Assembly (NCBI RefSeq): GCF_046557915.1
Contig: NZ_JBHEBG010000003.1
Coordinates: forward strand, 62,001-126,000
DNA length: 64,000 nucleotides
Source: JBHEBG01 sp046557915
GTDB lineage: Bacteria > Bacteroidota > Bacteroidia > Flavobacteriales > Flavobacteriaceae
Direction: 5' to 3'
Below are positions 45,113 to 53,926 of this stretch, piece by piece (the first letter of the stretch is position 1; every line of letters starts with the position of its first letter). The translations under genes and the position numbers were made by a program. A model generated the notes under the pieces. That model did not search any database. It saw only the letters and a list, made by a program, of their open reading frames with translations, and was not told the origin of the DNA.

Positions 45113-45418
45113 ATGAGTCAGAAAATCAGAATAAAATTAAAATCATACGATCACAACTTGGTTGATAAGTCTGCCGAGAAAATCGTTAAGACGGTGAAAA
45201 CCACGGGTGCCGTAGTTACCGGGCCAATTCCTTTACCAACGCACAAAAAGATATTTACAGTATTGCGTTCACCGCACGTAAATAAAAAATCTAGGGAACA
45301 ATTCCAACTAAGTTCTTACAAAAGACTTTTGGATATTTATAGTTCTTCTTCCAAGACCATAGATGCTCTTATGAAGTTAGAACTCCCCAGTGGTGTTGAA
45401 GTAGAGATAAAGGTATAG
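45113..45418 (+). CDS. rpsJ: Ribosomal protein S10
   Basis: 101 residues, full length (IRIKLKSYDHNLVDKSAEKIV). It is a component of the 30S head and in many bacteria also a partner of NusB and NusG. Here it closes the str-type group: an intrinsic terminator separates it from rplC, whereas in most bacteria it opens the S10 operon. Confidence 0.97.
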   Translation: MSQKIRIKLKSYDHNLVDKSAEKIVKTVKTTGAVVTGPIPLPTHKKIFTVLRSPHVNKKSREQFQLSSYKRLLDIYSSSSKTIDALMKLELPSGVEVEIKV

Positions 45419-45578
45419 TGAAATTTCGTTTCGGAAGGAAACGGATAACATGTCCCGAGCGTTTCGCGAAGGAAAAACGGTTAAAAAATATATTCAGGGT
45501 TGAATTATTTTTAACCCTGTTTTTTTGCCTGGTATTGGCAAGTTAGAAAGAGTAATTAAAACTAAATTAAATATAAAT
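45419..45578 (+). promoter_or_regulatory. Structured rplC leader with repeated hairpins
   Basis: A 160-base spacer inside an otherwise tight cluster. It holds two related hairpins: CGTTTC-GGAAG-GAAACG (45427-45443) and CGTTTC-GCGAAG-GAAAAACG (45460-45479). Next come the terminator hairpin at 45495-45526 and 52 AT-rich bases up to rplC. The arrangement resembles an attenuator or autoregulatory ribosomal-protein leader; which ligand it binds is unknown. Confidence 0.5.
45495..45526 (+). terminator. Intrinsic terminator/attenuator between rpsJ and rplC
   Basis: Ten-base stem CAGGGTTGAA (45495-45504) with TTTAACCCTG (45510-45519), a five-base loop, then seven T's. It lies within the ribosomal cluster, so it must be partly read through or bypassed by a promoter behind it. 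Confidence 0.8.
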
Positions 45579-46196
45579 ATGTCTGGGTTAATAGGAAAAA
45601 AAGTAGGTATGACCAGCATTTTCGATGAGAATGGAAAAAATATTCCATGTACTGTTATCGAAGCTGGGCCATGCGTAGTTACCCAAGTCAGAACCGAAGA
45701 GGTAGACGGGTACAGTGCCCTTCAGCTTGGTTTCGATGACAAGGCAGAAAAGCGTGCAAATAAGGCCGAAACAGGTCATTTTAAAAAAGCAGGTGCTTCT
45801 CCCAAGAAAAAAGTCGTTGAGTTCCATGGTTATGAAGGAGAATACAAATTGGGCGACACACTTGGTGTGGATGTCTTTGTAGAAGGAGAGTTTGTGGACG
45901 TGTCGGCAACATCCAAGGGAAAAGGTTTCCAAGGGGTGGTAAAACGACATGGTTTTGCTGGTGTAGGCCAGGCAACCCACGGACAACATAACAGATTAAG
46001 GGCTCCAGGATCTATCGGTGCCGCCTCGTATCCTGCAAGAGTTTTCAAGGGTATGAAAATGGCCGGAAGAATGGGTGGCGGAAAAATAACGGTCCAAAAC
46101 CTTAGAGTTTTAAAAGTAGTTCCGGAGAAGAACCTTTTAGTTGTAAAAGGTTGTGTGCCCGGTCATAAAAACGCTTACGTAACGATTCGAAAGTAA
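45579..46196 (+). CDS. rplC: Ribosomal protein L3
   Basis: 205 residues. The frame is open from 45525, but the family N-terminus SGLIGKKVGMTSIFD begins at the ATG 45579, and the T-run of the upstream terminator ends at 45526. It is an early 50S assembly protein near the peptidyl transferase centre. Its stop overlaps the rplD start as TAATG. Confidence 0.97.
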   Translation: MSGLIGKKVGMTSIFDENGKNIPCTVIEAGPCVVTQVRTEEVDGYSALQLGFDDKAEKRANKAETGHFKKAGASPKKKVVEFHGYEGEYKLGDTLGVDVFVEGEFVDVSATSKGKGFQGVVKRHGFAGVGQATHGQHNRLRAPGSIGAASYPARVFKGMKMAGRMGGGKITVQNLRVLKVVPEKNLLVVKGCVPGHKNAYVTIRK

Positions 46197-46825
46197 TGAA
46201 GGTAGCAGTTTTAGATATCAAAGGAAAAGAAACAGGAAGAAAGGTAGACCTTTCTGATGCTGTTTACGCGATAGAGCCCAATAACCATGCTATTTACTTG
46301 GATGTAAAGCAATACTTGGCACACCAAAGACAAGGTACGCACAAGGCAAAGGAAAGAGCTGAGATCGTGGGTAGTACAAGAAAGATCAAGAAACAAAAAG
46401 GGACAGGTACGGCCCGTGCGGGTAGTATCAAATCTCCAATATTTCGTGGTGGTGGTAGAATTTTTGGGCCAAGACCTAAGGATTATAAGCAAAAACTGAA
46501 TAAGAACGTAAAGCGTTTGGCAAGAAAATCGGCCTTTAGTTTGAAGCTTAAAGAGAAGGCTATTTTGGTTGTTGAAGACTTCAGTTTTGATACACCAAAA
46601 ACTAAGGATTTTATGCAAGTTTTGAAGTCCCTCGGACTGGAAAACAAAAAATCTTTAATTGTGTTGGGCGATTCAAATAATAGCGTATATTTGTCGTCAC
46701 GCAATTTGAAACGTTCAGACGTTGTAAGTAACTCAGAATTAAGCACTTACCAAATATTAAATGCAAATAATATTGTGCTGCTTGAAGGTTCATTGGAAGG
46801 TATTGAATCGAACTTAAATAAATAG
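46196..46825 (+). CDS. rplD: Ribosomal protein L4
   Basis: 209 residues. L4 lines the exit tunnel and in E. coli represses the S10 operon by acting on its leader. The tunnel-loop segment KGTGTARAGSIKSPIFRGGGRIFGP is intact. It is coupled to rplC by a one-base overlap. If L4 regulates here, the 45419-45578 leader would be the natural target. Confidence 0.97.
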   Translation: MKVAVLDIKGKETGRKVDLSDAVYAIEPNNHAIYLDVKQYLAHQRQGTHKAKERAEIVGSTRKIKKQKGTGTARAGSIKSPIFRGGGRIFGPRPKDYKQKLNKNVKRLARKSAFSLKLKEKAILVVEDFSFDTPKTKDFMQVLKSLGLENKKSLIVLGDSNNSVYLSSRNLKRSDVVSNSELSTYQILNANNIVLLEGSLEGIESNLNK

Positions 46826-46832
46826 GAAAACC

Positions 46833-47123
46833 ATGAGTGTGTTAATAAAACCAATTATTACGGAAAAGATGACTGCGGATAGCGAGTTGTACAATCGTTA
46901 TGGTTTCGTGGTAGATCTTAAGGCGAACAAGCTTCAGATCAAAGATGCCGTTGAGGCTACCTATGGAGTTTCCGTGAATAAAGTTCGTACAATGAATTAT
47001 GGCCCTTCGCGCAAAACGCGTTTCACTAAAACTGGTGTGCAGCACGGAAAAACGAATGCTTTCAAAAAAGCTATCGTTGATGTTGCAGAAGGTGATATTA
47101 TTGATTTTTACAGTAATCTATAA
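46833..47123 (+). CDS. rplW: Ribosomal protein L23
   Basis: 96 residues. It is the docking site for trigger factor and SRP at the tunnel exit. N-terminal VLIKPIITEKMT is the family start. Seven bases after rplD. Confidence 0.97.
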   Translation: MSVLIKPIITEKMTADSELYNRYGFVVDLKANKLQIKDAVEATYGVSVNKVRTMNYGPSRKTRFTKTGVQHGKTNAFKKAIVDVAEGDIIDFYSNL

Positions 47124-47132
47124 AGACAAGAA

Positions 47133-47957
47133 ATGTCAGTTAGAAAATTAAAACCAATCACTCCTGGACAGCGTTTTAGAGTAGTAAACGGATTTGACGC
47201 GATTACTACTGATAAGCCGGAGAAAAGCTTGCTTGCTCCGTTAAAAAAGTCGGGAGGTAGAAACAGTCAGGGAAAAATGACCATGCGCTACAAAGGCGGG
47301 GGTCATAAAAGAAGGTACAGGATTATGGATTTTAAAAGGGAGAAGCAAGGAGTTGCAGCTACCGTAAAATCTATTCAGTACGATCCAAACAGAACAGCTT
47401 TTATTGCTTTGGTGGAATACACCGATGGTGAGAAGAGATATATATTGGCGCAGAACGGTCTTCAGGTAGGTCAGCAGGTTTCCTCAGGGGAAAAGGCGAC
47501 TCCAGAAATTGGAAATGCACTTCCTTTAAGTGAAATTCCATTAGGAACCATTATTTCTTGTATTGAATTACGTCCCGGTCAGGGAGCTGTAATGGCAAGG
47601 AGTGCAGGTACATTTGCGCAATTAATGGCAAGGGAAGGCAAGTTTGCCACTGTAAAGTTACCATCTGGGGAAACAAGATTGGTATTGGCAAATTGCTTGG
47701 CAACAATTGGTGCCGTATCCAATTCGGACCATCAGTTGATTGTGTCTGGTAAGGCAGGTAGAAGTAGATGGTTGGGAAGAAGGCCAAGAACTAGGCCAGT
47801 AGCCATGAACCCTGTGGATCATCCGATGGGTGGTGGTGAAGGAAGGGCCTCCGGTGGTCATCCAAGATCTAGAAACGGCGTTCCTGCAAAAGGGTATAGA
47901 ACACGTTCCAAGACCAAGAGCACCAATAGATATATAATAGAACGTAGAAAGAAATAA
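47133..47957 (+). CDS. rplB: Ribosomal protein L2
   Basis: 274 residues. It is needed for subunit joining and peptidyl transfer. The C-terminal motif region MNPVDHPMGGGEGRASGGHP holds the conserved histidine of bacterial L2. Full length, nine bases after rplW. Confidence 0.98.
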   Translation: MSVRKLKPITPGQRFRVVNGFDAITTDKPEKSLLAPLKKSGGRNSQGKMTMRYKGGGHKRRYRIMDFKREKQGVAATVKSIQYDPNRTAFIALVEYTDGEKRYILAQNGLQVGQQVSSGEKATPEIGNALPLSEIPLGTIISCIELRPGQGAVMARSAGTFAQLMAREGKFATVKLPSGETRLVLANCLATIGAVSNSDHQLIVSGKAGRSRWLGRRPRTRPVAMNPVDHPMGGGEGRASGGHPRSRNGVPAKGYRTRSKTKSTNRYIIERRKK

Positions 47958-47970
47958 AAAGTAGAAAGAA

Positions 47971-48249
47971 ATGGCACGTTCACTAAAAAAAGGACCTTAC
48001 GTTCACTATAGTTTGGATAAGAAAATCCAACAAAACGTCGATTCAGGAAAAAAGAGTGTAATTAAGACCTGGTCCAGGGCTTCAATGATCACTCCGGATT
48101 TCGTTGGACAGACAATTGCGGTTCATAATGGTAGACAATTTGTACCCGTTTATGTTACAGAGAACATGGTAGGGCATAAATTAGGAGAATTTTCACCTAC
48201 ACGATCTTTTAGAGGTCATGCCGGTGCAAAAAATAAAGGAAAAAAGTAA
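47971..48249 (+). CDS. rpsS: Ribosomal protein S19
   Basis: 92 residues; ARSLKKGPYVH start and the GHKLGEFSPTR segment are typical. It binds 16S rRNA in the 30S head with S13. Three bases separate it from rplV. Confidence 0.97.
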   Translation: MARSLKKGPYVHYSLDKKIQQNVDSGKKSVIKTWSRASMITPDFVGQTIAVHNGRQFVPVYVTENMVGHKLGEFSPTRSFRGHAGAKNKGKK

Positions 48250-48252
48250 GCT

Positions 48253-48660
48253 ATGGGAGTTCGAAAAAGACAAATGGCCGAAAGAATCAAGGCAGAGAAA
48301 AAGCAAATTGCATTTGCAAAGTTGAACAACTGCCCTACTTCACCCAGAAAAATGCGCCTTGTAGCGGATTTGGTTAGAGGTGTTAAAGTAGAACAGGCCC
48401 TTGCGATATTGAAGTTTAATCAAAAAGAAGCTTCCCGTAGGGTAGAAAAGTTATTGCTTTCCGCTATTGCCAACTGGCAAGCCAAAAATGAGGATGCCAA
48501 TATTGAGGATGCCGATCTCTTTGTACAGGAGATCCGTGTAGACAGTGGTAGCATGCTAAAAAGGTTAAGACCGGCCCCGCAAGGAAGAGCACATAGAATT
48601 AGAAAGCGTTCCAACCATGTTACCTTGGTTTTGGGAGCTAACAATAACGCACAAAGCTAG
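48253..48660 (+). CDS. rplV: Ribosomal protein L22
   Basis: 135 residues. The tunnel beta-hairpin with MLKRLRPAPQGRAHRIRKRSNH is intact, without the deletions or insertions linked to macrolide resistance. Standard place between rpsS and rpsC. Confidence 0.97.
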   Translation: MGVRKRQMAERIKAEKKQIAFAKLNNCPTSPRKMRLVADLVRGVKVEQALAILKFNQKEASRRVEKLLLSAIANWQAKNEDANIEDADLFVQEIRVDSGSMLKRLRPAPQGRAHRIRKRSNHVTLVLGANNNAQS

Positions 48661-48669
48661 AGTAGTAGT

Positions 48670-49389
48670 ATGGGACAAAAAACAAATCCAATCGGGAATC
48701 GTCTTGGTATCATCAGAGGATGGGAATCCAACTGGTACGGTGGAAACGATTATGGCGATAAACTTGCCGAAGACGACAAGATCAGAAAATATGTTCATGC
48801 ACGTTTGGCAAAAGCAAGTGTATCCAGAGTTATCATAGAGCGTACTCTTAAACTTATTACCGTTACCATTACTACTGCAAGACCAGGTATTATCATTGGT
48901 AAAGGTGGTCAGGAAGTGGATAAATTAAAAGAAGAGCTTAAGAAGATTACAAGTAAGGAAGTACAGATCAATATCTATGAGATTAAAAGGCCAGAGGTCG
49001 ATGCCAATTTGGTAGCGGCAAGTGTGGCCCGTCAGATCGAAAATAGAATTTCATACAGACGAGCTATAAAAATGGCTGTTGCAGCGGCAATGAGGATGAA
49101 TGCAGAGGGCATAAAGATTCAGATTTCAGGACGTTTGAACGGTGCGGAAATGGCACGATCGGAATCTTATAAGGATGGCCGTATACCACTATCCACTTTT
49201 AGGGCCGATATCGATTATGCCTTACATGAAGCACATACTACCTATGGAAGATTGGGTATAAAAGTATGGATCATGAAAGGTGAAGTATACGGTAAAAGAG
49301 AGCTTTCTCCTTTGGTAGGTATGTCCAAAGGTCAGGGTAAAGGTGGCAAGCAAGATGGCAAGAAACCACAACAACGTCGTAGAAAGTAA
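48670..49389 (+). CDS. rpsC: Ribosomal protein S3
   Basis: 239 residues. N-terminal KH domain (GIIIGKGGQEVDKLKEEL) and C-terminal domain with the mRNA-helicase-type arginines. The last 20 residues are a Lys/Gly/Gln-rich tail (GKGGKQDGKKPQQRRRK). It forms part of the mRNA entry channel. Confidence 0.98.
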   Translation: MGQKTNPIGNRLGIIRGWESNWYGGNDYGDKLAEDDKIRKYVHARLAKASVSRVIIERTLKLITVTITTARPGIIIGKGGQEVDKLKEELKKITSKEVQINIYEIKRPEVDANLVAASVARQIENRISYRRAIKMAVAAAMRMNAEGIKIQISGRLNGAEMARSESYKDGRIPLSTFRADIDYALHEAHTTYGRLGIKVWIMKGEVYGKRELSPLVGMSKGQGKGGKQDGKKPQQRRRK

Positions 49390-49410
49390 TTGTTAAAGAA
49401 GTAAGAAGAA

Positions 49411-49830
49411 ATGTTACAGCCAAAAAGAACTAAGTTTCGCAAAGCGCAAAAGGGACGTATGAAAGGGATTTCCGGAAGGGGTCATCAACTTTCTAACGGT
49501 ATGTTCGGTATCAAATCATTGGATTCCAAGTTTATTACCTCACGTCAGATTGAAGCTGCGCGTATTGCGGCAACTAGATATATGAAAAGGGAAGGACAAT
49601 TGTGGATAAAAATATTCCCGGACAAGCCTATCACCAAAAAGCCTCTAGAGGTTCGTATGGGTAAAGGTAAGGGAGCCCCGGAATATTTTGTAGCAGTAGT
49701 TACCCCCGGAAGAATAATGTTCGAGGTTGCAGGTGTCCCCATGGATGTTGCCAAGGAGGCCTTACGGCTGGCCGCACAGAAACTACCCGTTAAAACAAAG
49801 TTTATTGTAGCAAGGGATTATTCGGCTTAA
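49411..49830 (+). CDS. rplP: Ribosomal protein L16
   Basis: 139 residues; LQPKRTKFRKAQKGRMKG start and the MGKGKGAPEYFVAVVTPGR segment. It contacts the A-site tRNA elbow. The conserved arginine region that E. coli hydroxylates is in the middle of the protein. Confidence 0.98.
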   Translation: MLQPKRTKFRKAQKGRMKGISGRGHQLSNGMFGIKSLDSKFITSRQIEAARIAATRYMKREGQLWIKIFPDKPITKKPLEVRMGKGKGAPEYFVAVVTPGRIMFEVAGVPMDVAKEALRLAAQKLPVKTKFIVARDYSA

Positions 49831-49849
49831 TTTTTAATTGTAAGGTATT

Positions 49850-50041
49850 ATGAAACAATCAGAAATAAAAGAACTATCGGTTGAAGCATTGGCAGAAAAA
49901 TTTGCCGAATACAAAAAGCAACACGCAGATTTAAAAATGGCCCATTCCGTTACACCGTTGGAAAACCCTCTACAGATAAGAACTCTGAGAAGGACCGTGG
50001 CGAGATTGGCTACTGAATTAACAAAAAGGGAAAACCAATAA
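49850..50041 (+). CDS. rpmC: Ribosomal protein L29
   Basis: 63 residues, two-helix protein (QSEIKELSVEALAEKFAEYK, then PLQIRTLRRTVARLATEL) next to the tunnel exit. Usual position between rplP and rpsQ. Confidence 0.96.
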   Translation: MKQSEIKELSVEALAEKFAEYKKQHADLKMAHSVTPLENPLQIRTLRRTVARLATELTKRENQ

Positions 50042-50054
50042 CTGGTTCTGCTTT

Positions 50055-50312
50055 ATGGAAAAAAGAAACTTAAGAAAAGAAAGAGTAGGAGTTGTTACGA
50101 GTAACAAAATGGAAAAATCAATTGTGGTTTCCGAAGTTAAGCGTGTTAAGCACCCTATGTACGGTAAGTTCGTTTTAAAGACGAAAAAATATGTTGCACA
50201 CGATGAGACCAACGATTGCAATATTGGAGATACGGTAAAGATCATGGAAACACGTCCTTTAAGTAGAACCAAATGTTGGAGATTGGTAGAAATCATTGAA
50301 AGAGCTAAATAA
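50055..50312 (+). CDS. rpsQ: Ribosomal protein S17
   Basis: 85 residues, OB-fold 16S-binding protein (RKERVGVVTSNKMEKSIVV). Fourteen bases after rpmC and two before rplN. Confidence 0.97.
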   Translation: MEKRNLRKERVGVVTSNKMEKSIVVSEVKRVKHPMYGKFVLKTKKYVAHDETNDCNIGDTVKIMETRPLSRTKCWRLVEIIERAK

Positions 50313-50314
50313 TT

Positions 50315-50683
50315 ATGTTACAACAAGAATCTAGATTAAAAGTAGCGGACAATACGGGGGCAAAAGAAGTTTTGACCATTCGTGTGCTTGGTGGTACAAA
50401 AAGAAGATATGCTTCTGTAGGTGATAAGATAGTGGTTACTGTTAAAGAAGCTGCTCCAAATGGTACAATTAAAAAAGGTGCCGTTTCCACAGCCGTTGTT
50501 GTACGTACCAAAAAAGAAGTTAGGAGACCCGATGGTTCTTATATACGTTTTGATGACAATGCATGTGTGCTTTTAAACCCAACGGGGGAAATGAGGGGAA
50601 CACGTGTTTTTGGCCCTGTGGCAAGAGAGCTTCGAGACAAACAGTTTATGAAGATAGTATCATTGGCCCCTGAGGTGCTTTAA
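50315..50683 (+). CDS. rplN: Ribosomal protein L14
   Basis: 122 residues; LQQESRLKVADNTGAKEV start and the EMRGTRVFGPVARELR end are highly conserved. It contributes to an intersubunit bridge and binds the silencing factor RsfS in other bacteria. Confidence 0.98.
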   Translation: MLQQESRLKVADNTGAKEVLTIRVLGGTKRRYASVGDKIVVTVKEAAPNGTIKKGAVSTAVVVRTKKEVRRPDGSYIRFDDNACVLLNPTGEMRGTRVFGPVARELRDKQFMKIVSLAPEVL

Positions 50684-50696
50684 TATAATTAGGAAG

Positions 50697-51011
50697 ATGA
50701 TAAAGCTAAAAATAAAAACAGGAGATACCGTTAGAATAATTGCCGGAGACCATAAAGGGACAGAAGGTAAAATACTAACGATAGACCGCGAAAAGAATAA
50801 GGCTATTGTTGAAGGTGCCAATATGGTATCTAAACACGAAAAGCCTAGTGCCAAGAACCCACAAGGTGGCATCGTAAAAAAAGAGGCTCCTTTACATATT
50901 TCAAATTTGGCGTTGATCGATTCAAAATCGGGAGAGACCACCAGAATTGGATATGAGATAAGGGATGGTAAAAAAGTAAGGTTTTCCAAGAAATCCAATG
51001 AAGTAATTTAG
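50697..51011 (+). CDS. rplX: Ribosomal protein L24
   Basis: 104 residues with the KOW motif near the start (IKTGDTVRIIAGDHKGTEGK). It begins 50S assembly at the 5' end of 23S rRNA. Confidence 0.97.
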   Translation: MIKLKIKTGDTVRIIAGDHKGTEGKILTIDREKNKAIVEGANMVSKHEKPSAKNPQGGIVKKEAPLHISNLALIDSKSGETTRIGYEIRDGKKVRFSKKSNEVI

Positions 51012-51013
51012 TT

Positions 51014-51565
51014 ATGGCTTACGTTCCAAGATTAAAACAAGAATATAAAGAGCGCGTTATAGACGCCCTTAAGGGAGAGTTTGGTTACAAAAATGTAATG
51101 CAGGTTCCCAAATTGCAAAAAATAGTTGTCAGTAGGGGAGTTGGTGCCGCTGTGGCCGATAAGAAGCTTATTGACTACGCTTTGGACGAGCTCACAACCA
51201 TTACCGGCCAAAGGGCAATTGCCACAATGTCCAAAAAGGATGTTGCTGCTTTTAAATTGCGTAAAGGTATGCCTATCGGAGCCAAAGTAACCTTGCGAGG
51301 AGAAAAAATGTATGAATTTCTAGATAGGTTGGTAACAACAGCATTGCCACGTGTAAGAGATTTCCAGGGCATAAGGGCAACAGGGTTTGATGGCAGAGGA
51401 AATTACAACCTTGGGGTAACGGAACAGATAATCTTTCCAGAGATGAATATTGACAAGATCAATAGAATTAATGGAATGGACATAACTTTTGTAACTACCG
51501 CAGGTACGGACAAAGAAGCAAAATCATTATTAACCGAGTTAGGACTTCCTTTTAAAAAGAACTAG
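51014..51565 (+). CDS. rplE: Ribosomal protein L5
   Basis: 183 residues. It binds 5S rRNA in the central protuberance. Typical VPKLQKIVVSRGVG and LPRVRDFQGI segments. Two-base gaps on both sides suggest strong translational coupling. Confidence 0.98.
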   Translation: MAYVPRLKQEYKERVIDALKGEFGYKNVMQVPKLQKIVVSRGVGAAVADKKLIDYALDELTTITGQRAIATMSKKDVAAFKLRKGMPIGAKVTLRGEKMYEFLDRLVTTALPRVRDFQGIRATGFDGRGNYNLGVTEQIIFPEMNIDKINRINGMDITFVTTAGTDKEAKSLLTELGLPFKKN

Positions 51566-51566
51566 T

Positions 51567-51836
51567 ATGGCTAAAGAATCAATGAAAGCCCGCGAGGTAA
51601 AAAGAGCAAGAACGGTAGCTAAATATGCCGAAAAGAGAAAGGCATTGAAAGAAGCCGGGGACCATGAGGCCTTGCAGAAATTGCCGAAGAATGCATCACC
51701 TGTGCGCATGCACAACCGGTGCAAATTAACAGGAAGACCTAAAGGATATATGAGAACCTTTGGTGTTTCTAGGGTAATGTTCAGGGAAATGGCCAATAAA
51801 GGGTTAATTCCTGGGGTTAAAAAAGCAAGTTGGTAA
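51567..51836 (+). CDS. rpsN: Ribosomal protein S14, zinc-free form
   Basis: 89 residues, the long form without the CxxC zinc pairs; the region where zinc forms have cysteines reads VRMHNRCKLTGRPKGYMRTFG with a single cysteine. It binds the 30S head. Confidence 0.97.
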   Translation: MAKESMKAREVKRARTVAKYAEKRKALKEAGDHEALQKLPKNASPVRMHNRCKLTGRPKGYMRTFGVSRVMFREMANKGLIPGVKKASW

Positions 51837-51855
51837 TACTTAAAAGGTAGAGAAG

Positions 51856-52254
51856 ATGTTTACAGATCCTATAGCAGATTATTTAACAAGAATTAGGAAT
51901 GCCAGCAGAGCAGGCCACAGGGTAGTAGAAATACCTGCTTCCAATTTAAAAAAGGAAGTAACAAAAATATTGTTCGATCAAGGATATATCTTAAGTTATA
52001 AATTTGAGGACAACGCGGTTCAAGGGATCATCAAAATCGCTTTGAAATACGATAGATTGACGAAAGAACCCGTAATTAAAAAAATACAACGTATCAGTAA
52101 GCCCGGTTTGCGTAAGTATACTGGATCTGGCGACTTGCCACGCGTACTTAACGGCCTAGGGGTAGCAATTGTGTCTACTTCCCATGGTGTTATGACCGGT
52201 AAGCAGGCCAGAAAGGAAAATGTCGGCGGCGAGGTTTTGTGTTACGTCTATTAA
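51856..52254 (+). CDS. rpsH: Ribosomal protein S8
   Basis: 132 residues with the two-domain rRNA-binding fold and C-terminal STSHGVMTGKQARKENVGGEV. In E. coli it represses the spc operon at the rplE start; no such leader is obvious here, since the rplX-rplE gap is only two bases. Confidence 0.98.
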   Translation: MFTDPIADYLTRIRNASRAGHRVVEIPASNLKKEVTKILFDQGYILSYKFEDNAVQGIIKIALKYDRLTKEPVIKKIQRISKPGLRKYTGSGDLPRVLNGLGVAIVSTSHGVMTGKQARKENVGGEVLCYVY

Positions 52255-52275
52255 TACGATAAAAGAGTTAGAACA

Positions 52276-52818
52276 ATGTCTAGAATAGGAAATAACCCAG
52301 TAGCGCTTCCAGAAGGTGTAACCGCAGAGGTAAAAGAAAATGTGATTTACATTAAAGGGAAGTTGGGAGAACTTGAGCAAGAATTTTCCGCAGTCTCCAT
52401 TAAGGTGGAAGATGGACAGGTTTGGGTAACCAGGCCATCAGATTCCAAGGAGCATAAGGCCAAACACGGACTGTACAGATCTTTAGTGTTCAATATGATC
52501 GAAGGAGTCTCCAAAGGTTGGACCAAGGAGTTGGAATTGGTTGGTGTAGGATATAGAGCCAGCAACCAAGGTCAAAAATTAGACCTTGCCTTAGGATTTT
52601 CTCACAATATAGTAATGAATCTGGCTGCTGAGGTTAAAATAGAGACCACTTCCGAAAAAGGGAAGAACCCAATTATAAAACTAACGTCGCACGATAAACA
52701 ATTGGTGGGGCAGATTGCCGCCAAGATCAGATCTTTCCGTAAGCCAGAACCTTACAAAGGAAAAGGAATTAAGTTTGTGGGCGAACAATTGAGAAGAAAA
52801 GCAGGTAAATCAGCATAA
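52276..52818 (+). CDS. rplF: Ribosomal protein L6
   Basis: 180 residues, duplicated-domain protein near the GTPase centre. The C-terminal motif RSFRKPEPYKGKGIKFVGEQ is intact. Confidence 0.98.
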   Translation: MSRIGNNPVALPEGVTAEVKENVIYIKGKLGELEQEFSAVSIKVEDGQVWVTRPSDSKEHKAKHGLYRSLVFNMIEGVSKGWTKELELVGVGYRASNQGQKLDLALGFSHNIVMNLAAEVKIETTSEKGKNPIIKLTSHDKQLVGQIAAKIRSFRKPEPYKGKGIKFVGEQLRRKAGKSA

Positions 52819-52829
52819 TTAGTAGTATT

Positions 52830-53186
52830 ATGATATTGTCAAAGACGCAAAGAAGACAGCGAATAAGAAGAAGAATCAGAAAAGTTTCTTTTGGAACTGC
52901 TGAAAGACCAAGATTGGCCGTTTTTAGAAGCAATAAGGAAATATATGTTCAACTTATAGATGATAACAAAGGAACTACTTTGGTAGCTGCTTCGTCTAGA
53001 GATAAGGAGTTCAGTGGTGCCAAAGGCACAAAAACGGAGATTGCAGCGCTCGTTGGAAAGGCTATCGCGGAAAAGGTGAAAAAAGCCGGATACGAAGCAG
53101 TTGCTTTTGACAGGGGTGGTTGTTTGTACCACGGACGTGTAAAATCATTGGCGGAAGCCGCAAGGGAAGCAGGACTTAAATTCTAA
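52830..53186 (+). CDS. rplR: Ribosomal protein L18
   Basis: 118 residues; RRQRIRRRIRKVSFGTAERPRL start and the FDRGGCLYHGRVKSLAEAAREAGL end. It carries 5S rRNA together with L5. Confidence 0.97.
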   Translation: MILSKTQRRQRIRRRIRKVSFGTAERPRLAVFRSNKEIYVQLIDDNKGTTLVAASSRDKEFSGAKGTKTEIAALVGKAIAEKVKKAGYEAVAFDRGGCLYHGRVKSLAEAAREAGLKF

Positions 53187-53194
53187 AAAATATT

Positions 53195-53719
53195 ATGTTC
53201 CAGAAATACAAAAATGTAGAAACCGTAAAGCCAGGGGGATTAGAGTTAAAAGATCGCTTGGTAGGTGTGCAAAGGGTTACCAAAGTTACCAAGGGTGGTA
53301 GAGCCTTTGGATTTTCGGCTATCGTTGTGGTAGGTGATGAAAATGGCGTTGTAGGTCACGGACTGGGTAAATCAAAGGAAGTAGCTACCGCAATTGCGAA
53401 AGCTATTGAAGATGCCAAAAAGAATCTAGTGCGAATTCCTTTGAATAAAGGGACGCTTCCACACGAGCAAAAAGGAAAATTTGGTGGTGCCCGAGTTTAC
53501 GTTCAACCTGCGTCACACGGTACCGGAGTAATTGCAGGAGGAGCGGTTAGGGCGGTCTTGGAAGCTGTTGGAGTACATGATGTACTATCCAAGTCCCAAG
53601 GATCTTCCAACCCGCATAACGTTGTTAAAGCTACATTTGATGCGCTTTTACAGTTGCGTGGAGCAACGACAGTTGCAAATCAAAGAGGTATTTCTTTGGA
53701 GAAAGTGTTCAAAGGGTAA
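53195..53719 (+). CDS. rpsE: Ribosomal protein S5
   Basis: 174 residues. The dsRNA-binding fold (RVTKVTKGGRAFGFSAIVVVG) and the GTGVIAGGAVRAVLEA segment are intact. It affects decoding accuracy and mRNA entry. Confidence 0.98.
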   Translation: MFQKYKNVETVKPGGLELKDRLVGVQRVTKVTKGGRAFGFSAIVVVGDENGVVGHGLGKSKEVATAIAKAIEDAKKNLVRIPLNKGTLPHEQKGKFGGARVYVQPASHGTGVIAGGAVRAVLEAVGVHDVLSKSQGSSNPHNVVKATFDALLQLRGATTVANQRGISLEKVFKG

Positions 53720-53731
53720 AGCAAGGATATA

Positions 53732-53911
53732 ATGGGAAAGATCAAAGTAAAGCAGTTAAAGAGCAGTATTAAGAGACCACAGAACCAAAAAAGAACTTTG
53801 GAAGCACTTGGTCTAAGAAAAATTGGGCAAGTAGTGGAGCATGATACCACGCCTAATATTCTTGGTATGATAAATAAAGTTAAACACTTAGTTTCTACTG
53901 AAGAAGCTTAA
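53732..53911 (+). CDS. rpmD: Ribosomal protein L30
   Basis: 59 residues, read directly from the sequence: it starts MGKIKVKQLKSSIKRP, has LEALGLRKIGQVVEHD in the middle and ends VSTEEA. It lies between rpsE and rplO, the expected place, 12 bases after rpsE. Confidence 0.96.
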   Translation: MGKIKVKQLKSSIKRPQNQKRTLEALGLRKIGQVVEHDTTPNILGMINKVKHLVSTEEA

Positions 53912-53926
53912 TATAATAACAGTGTG

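Noticed and set aside
45525..45578. Longer start of rplC
   Set aside because: It would begin within the T-run of the terminator, and its residues are not part of L3.
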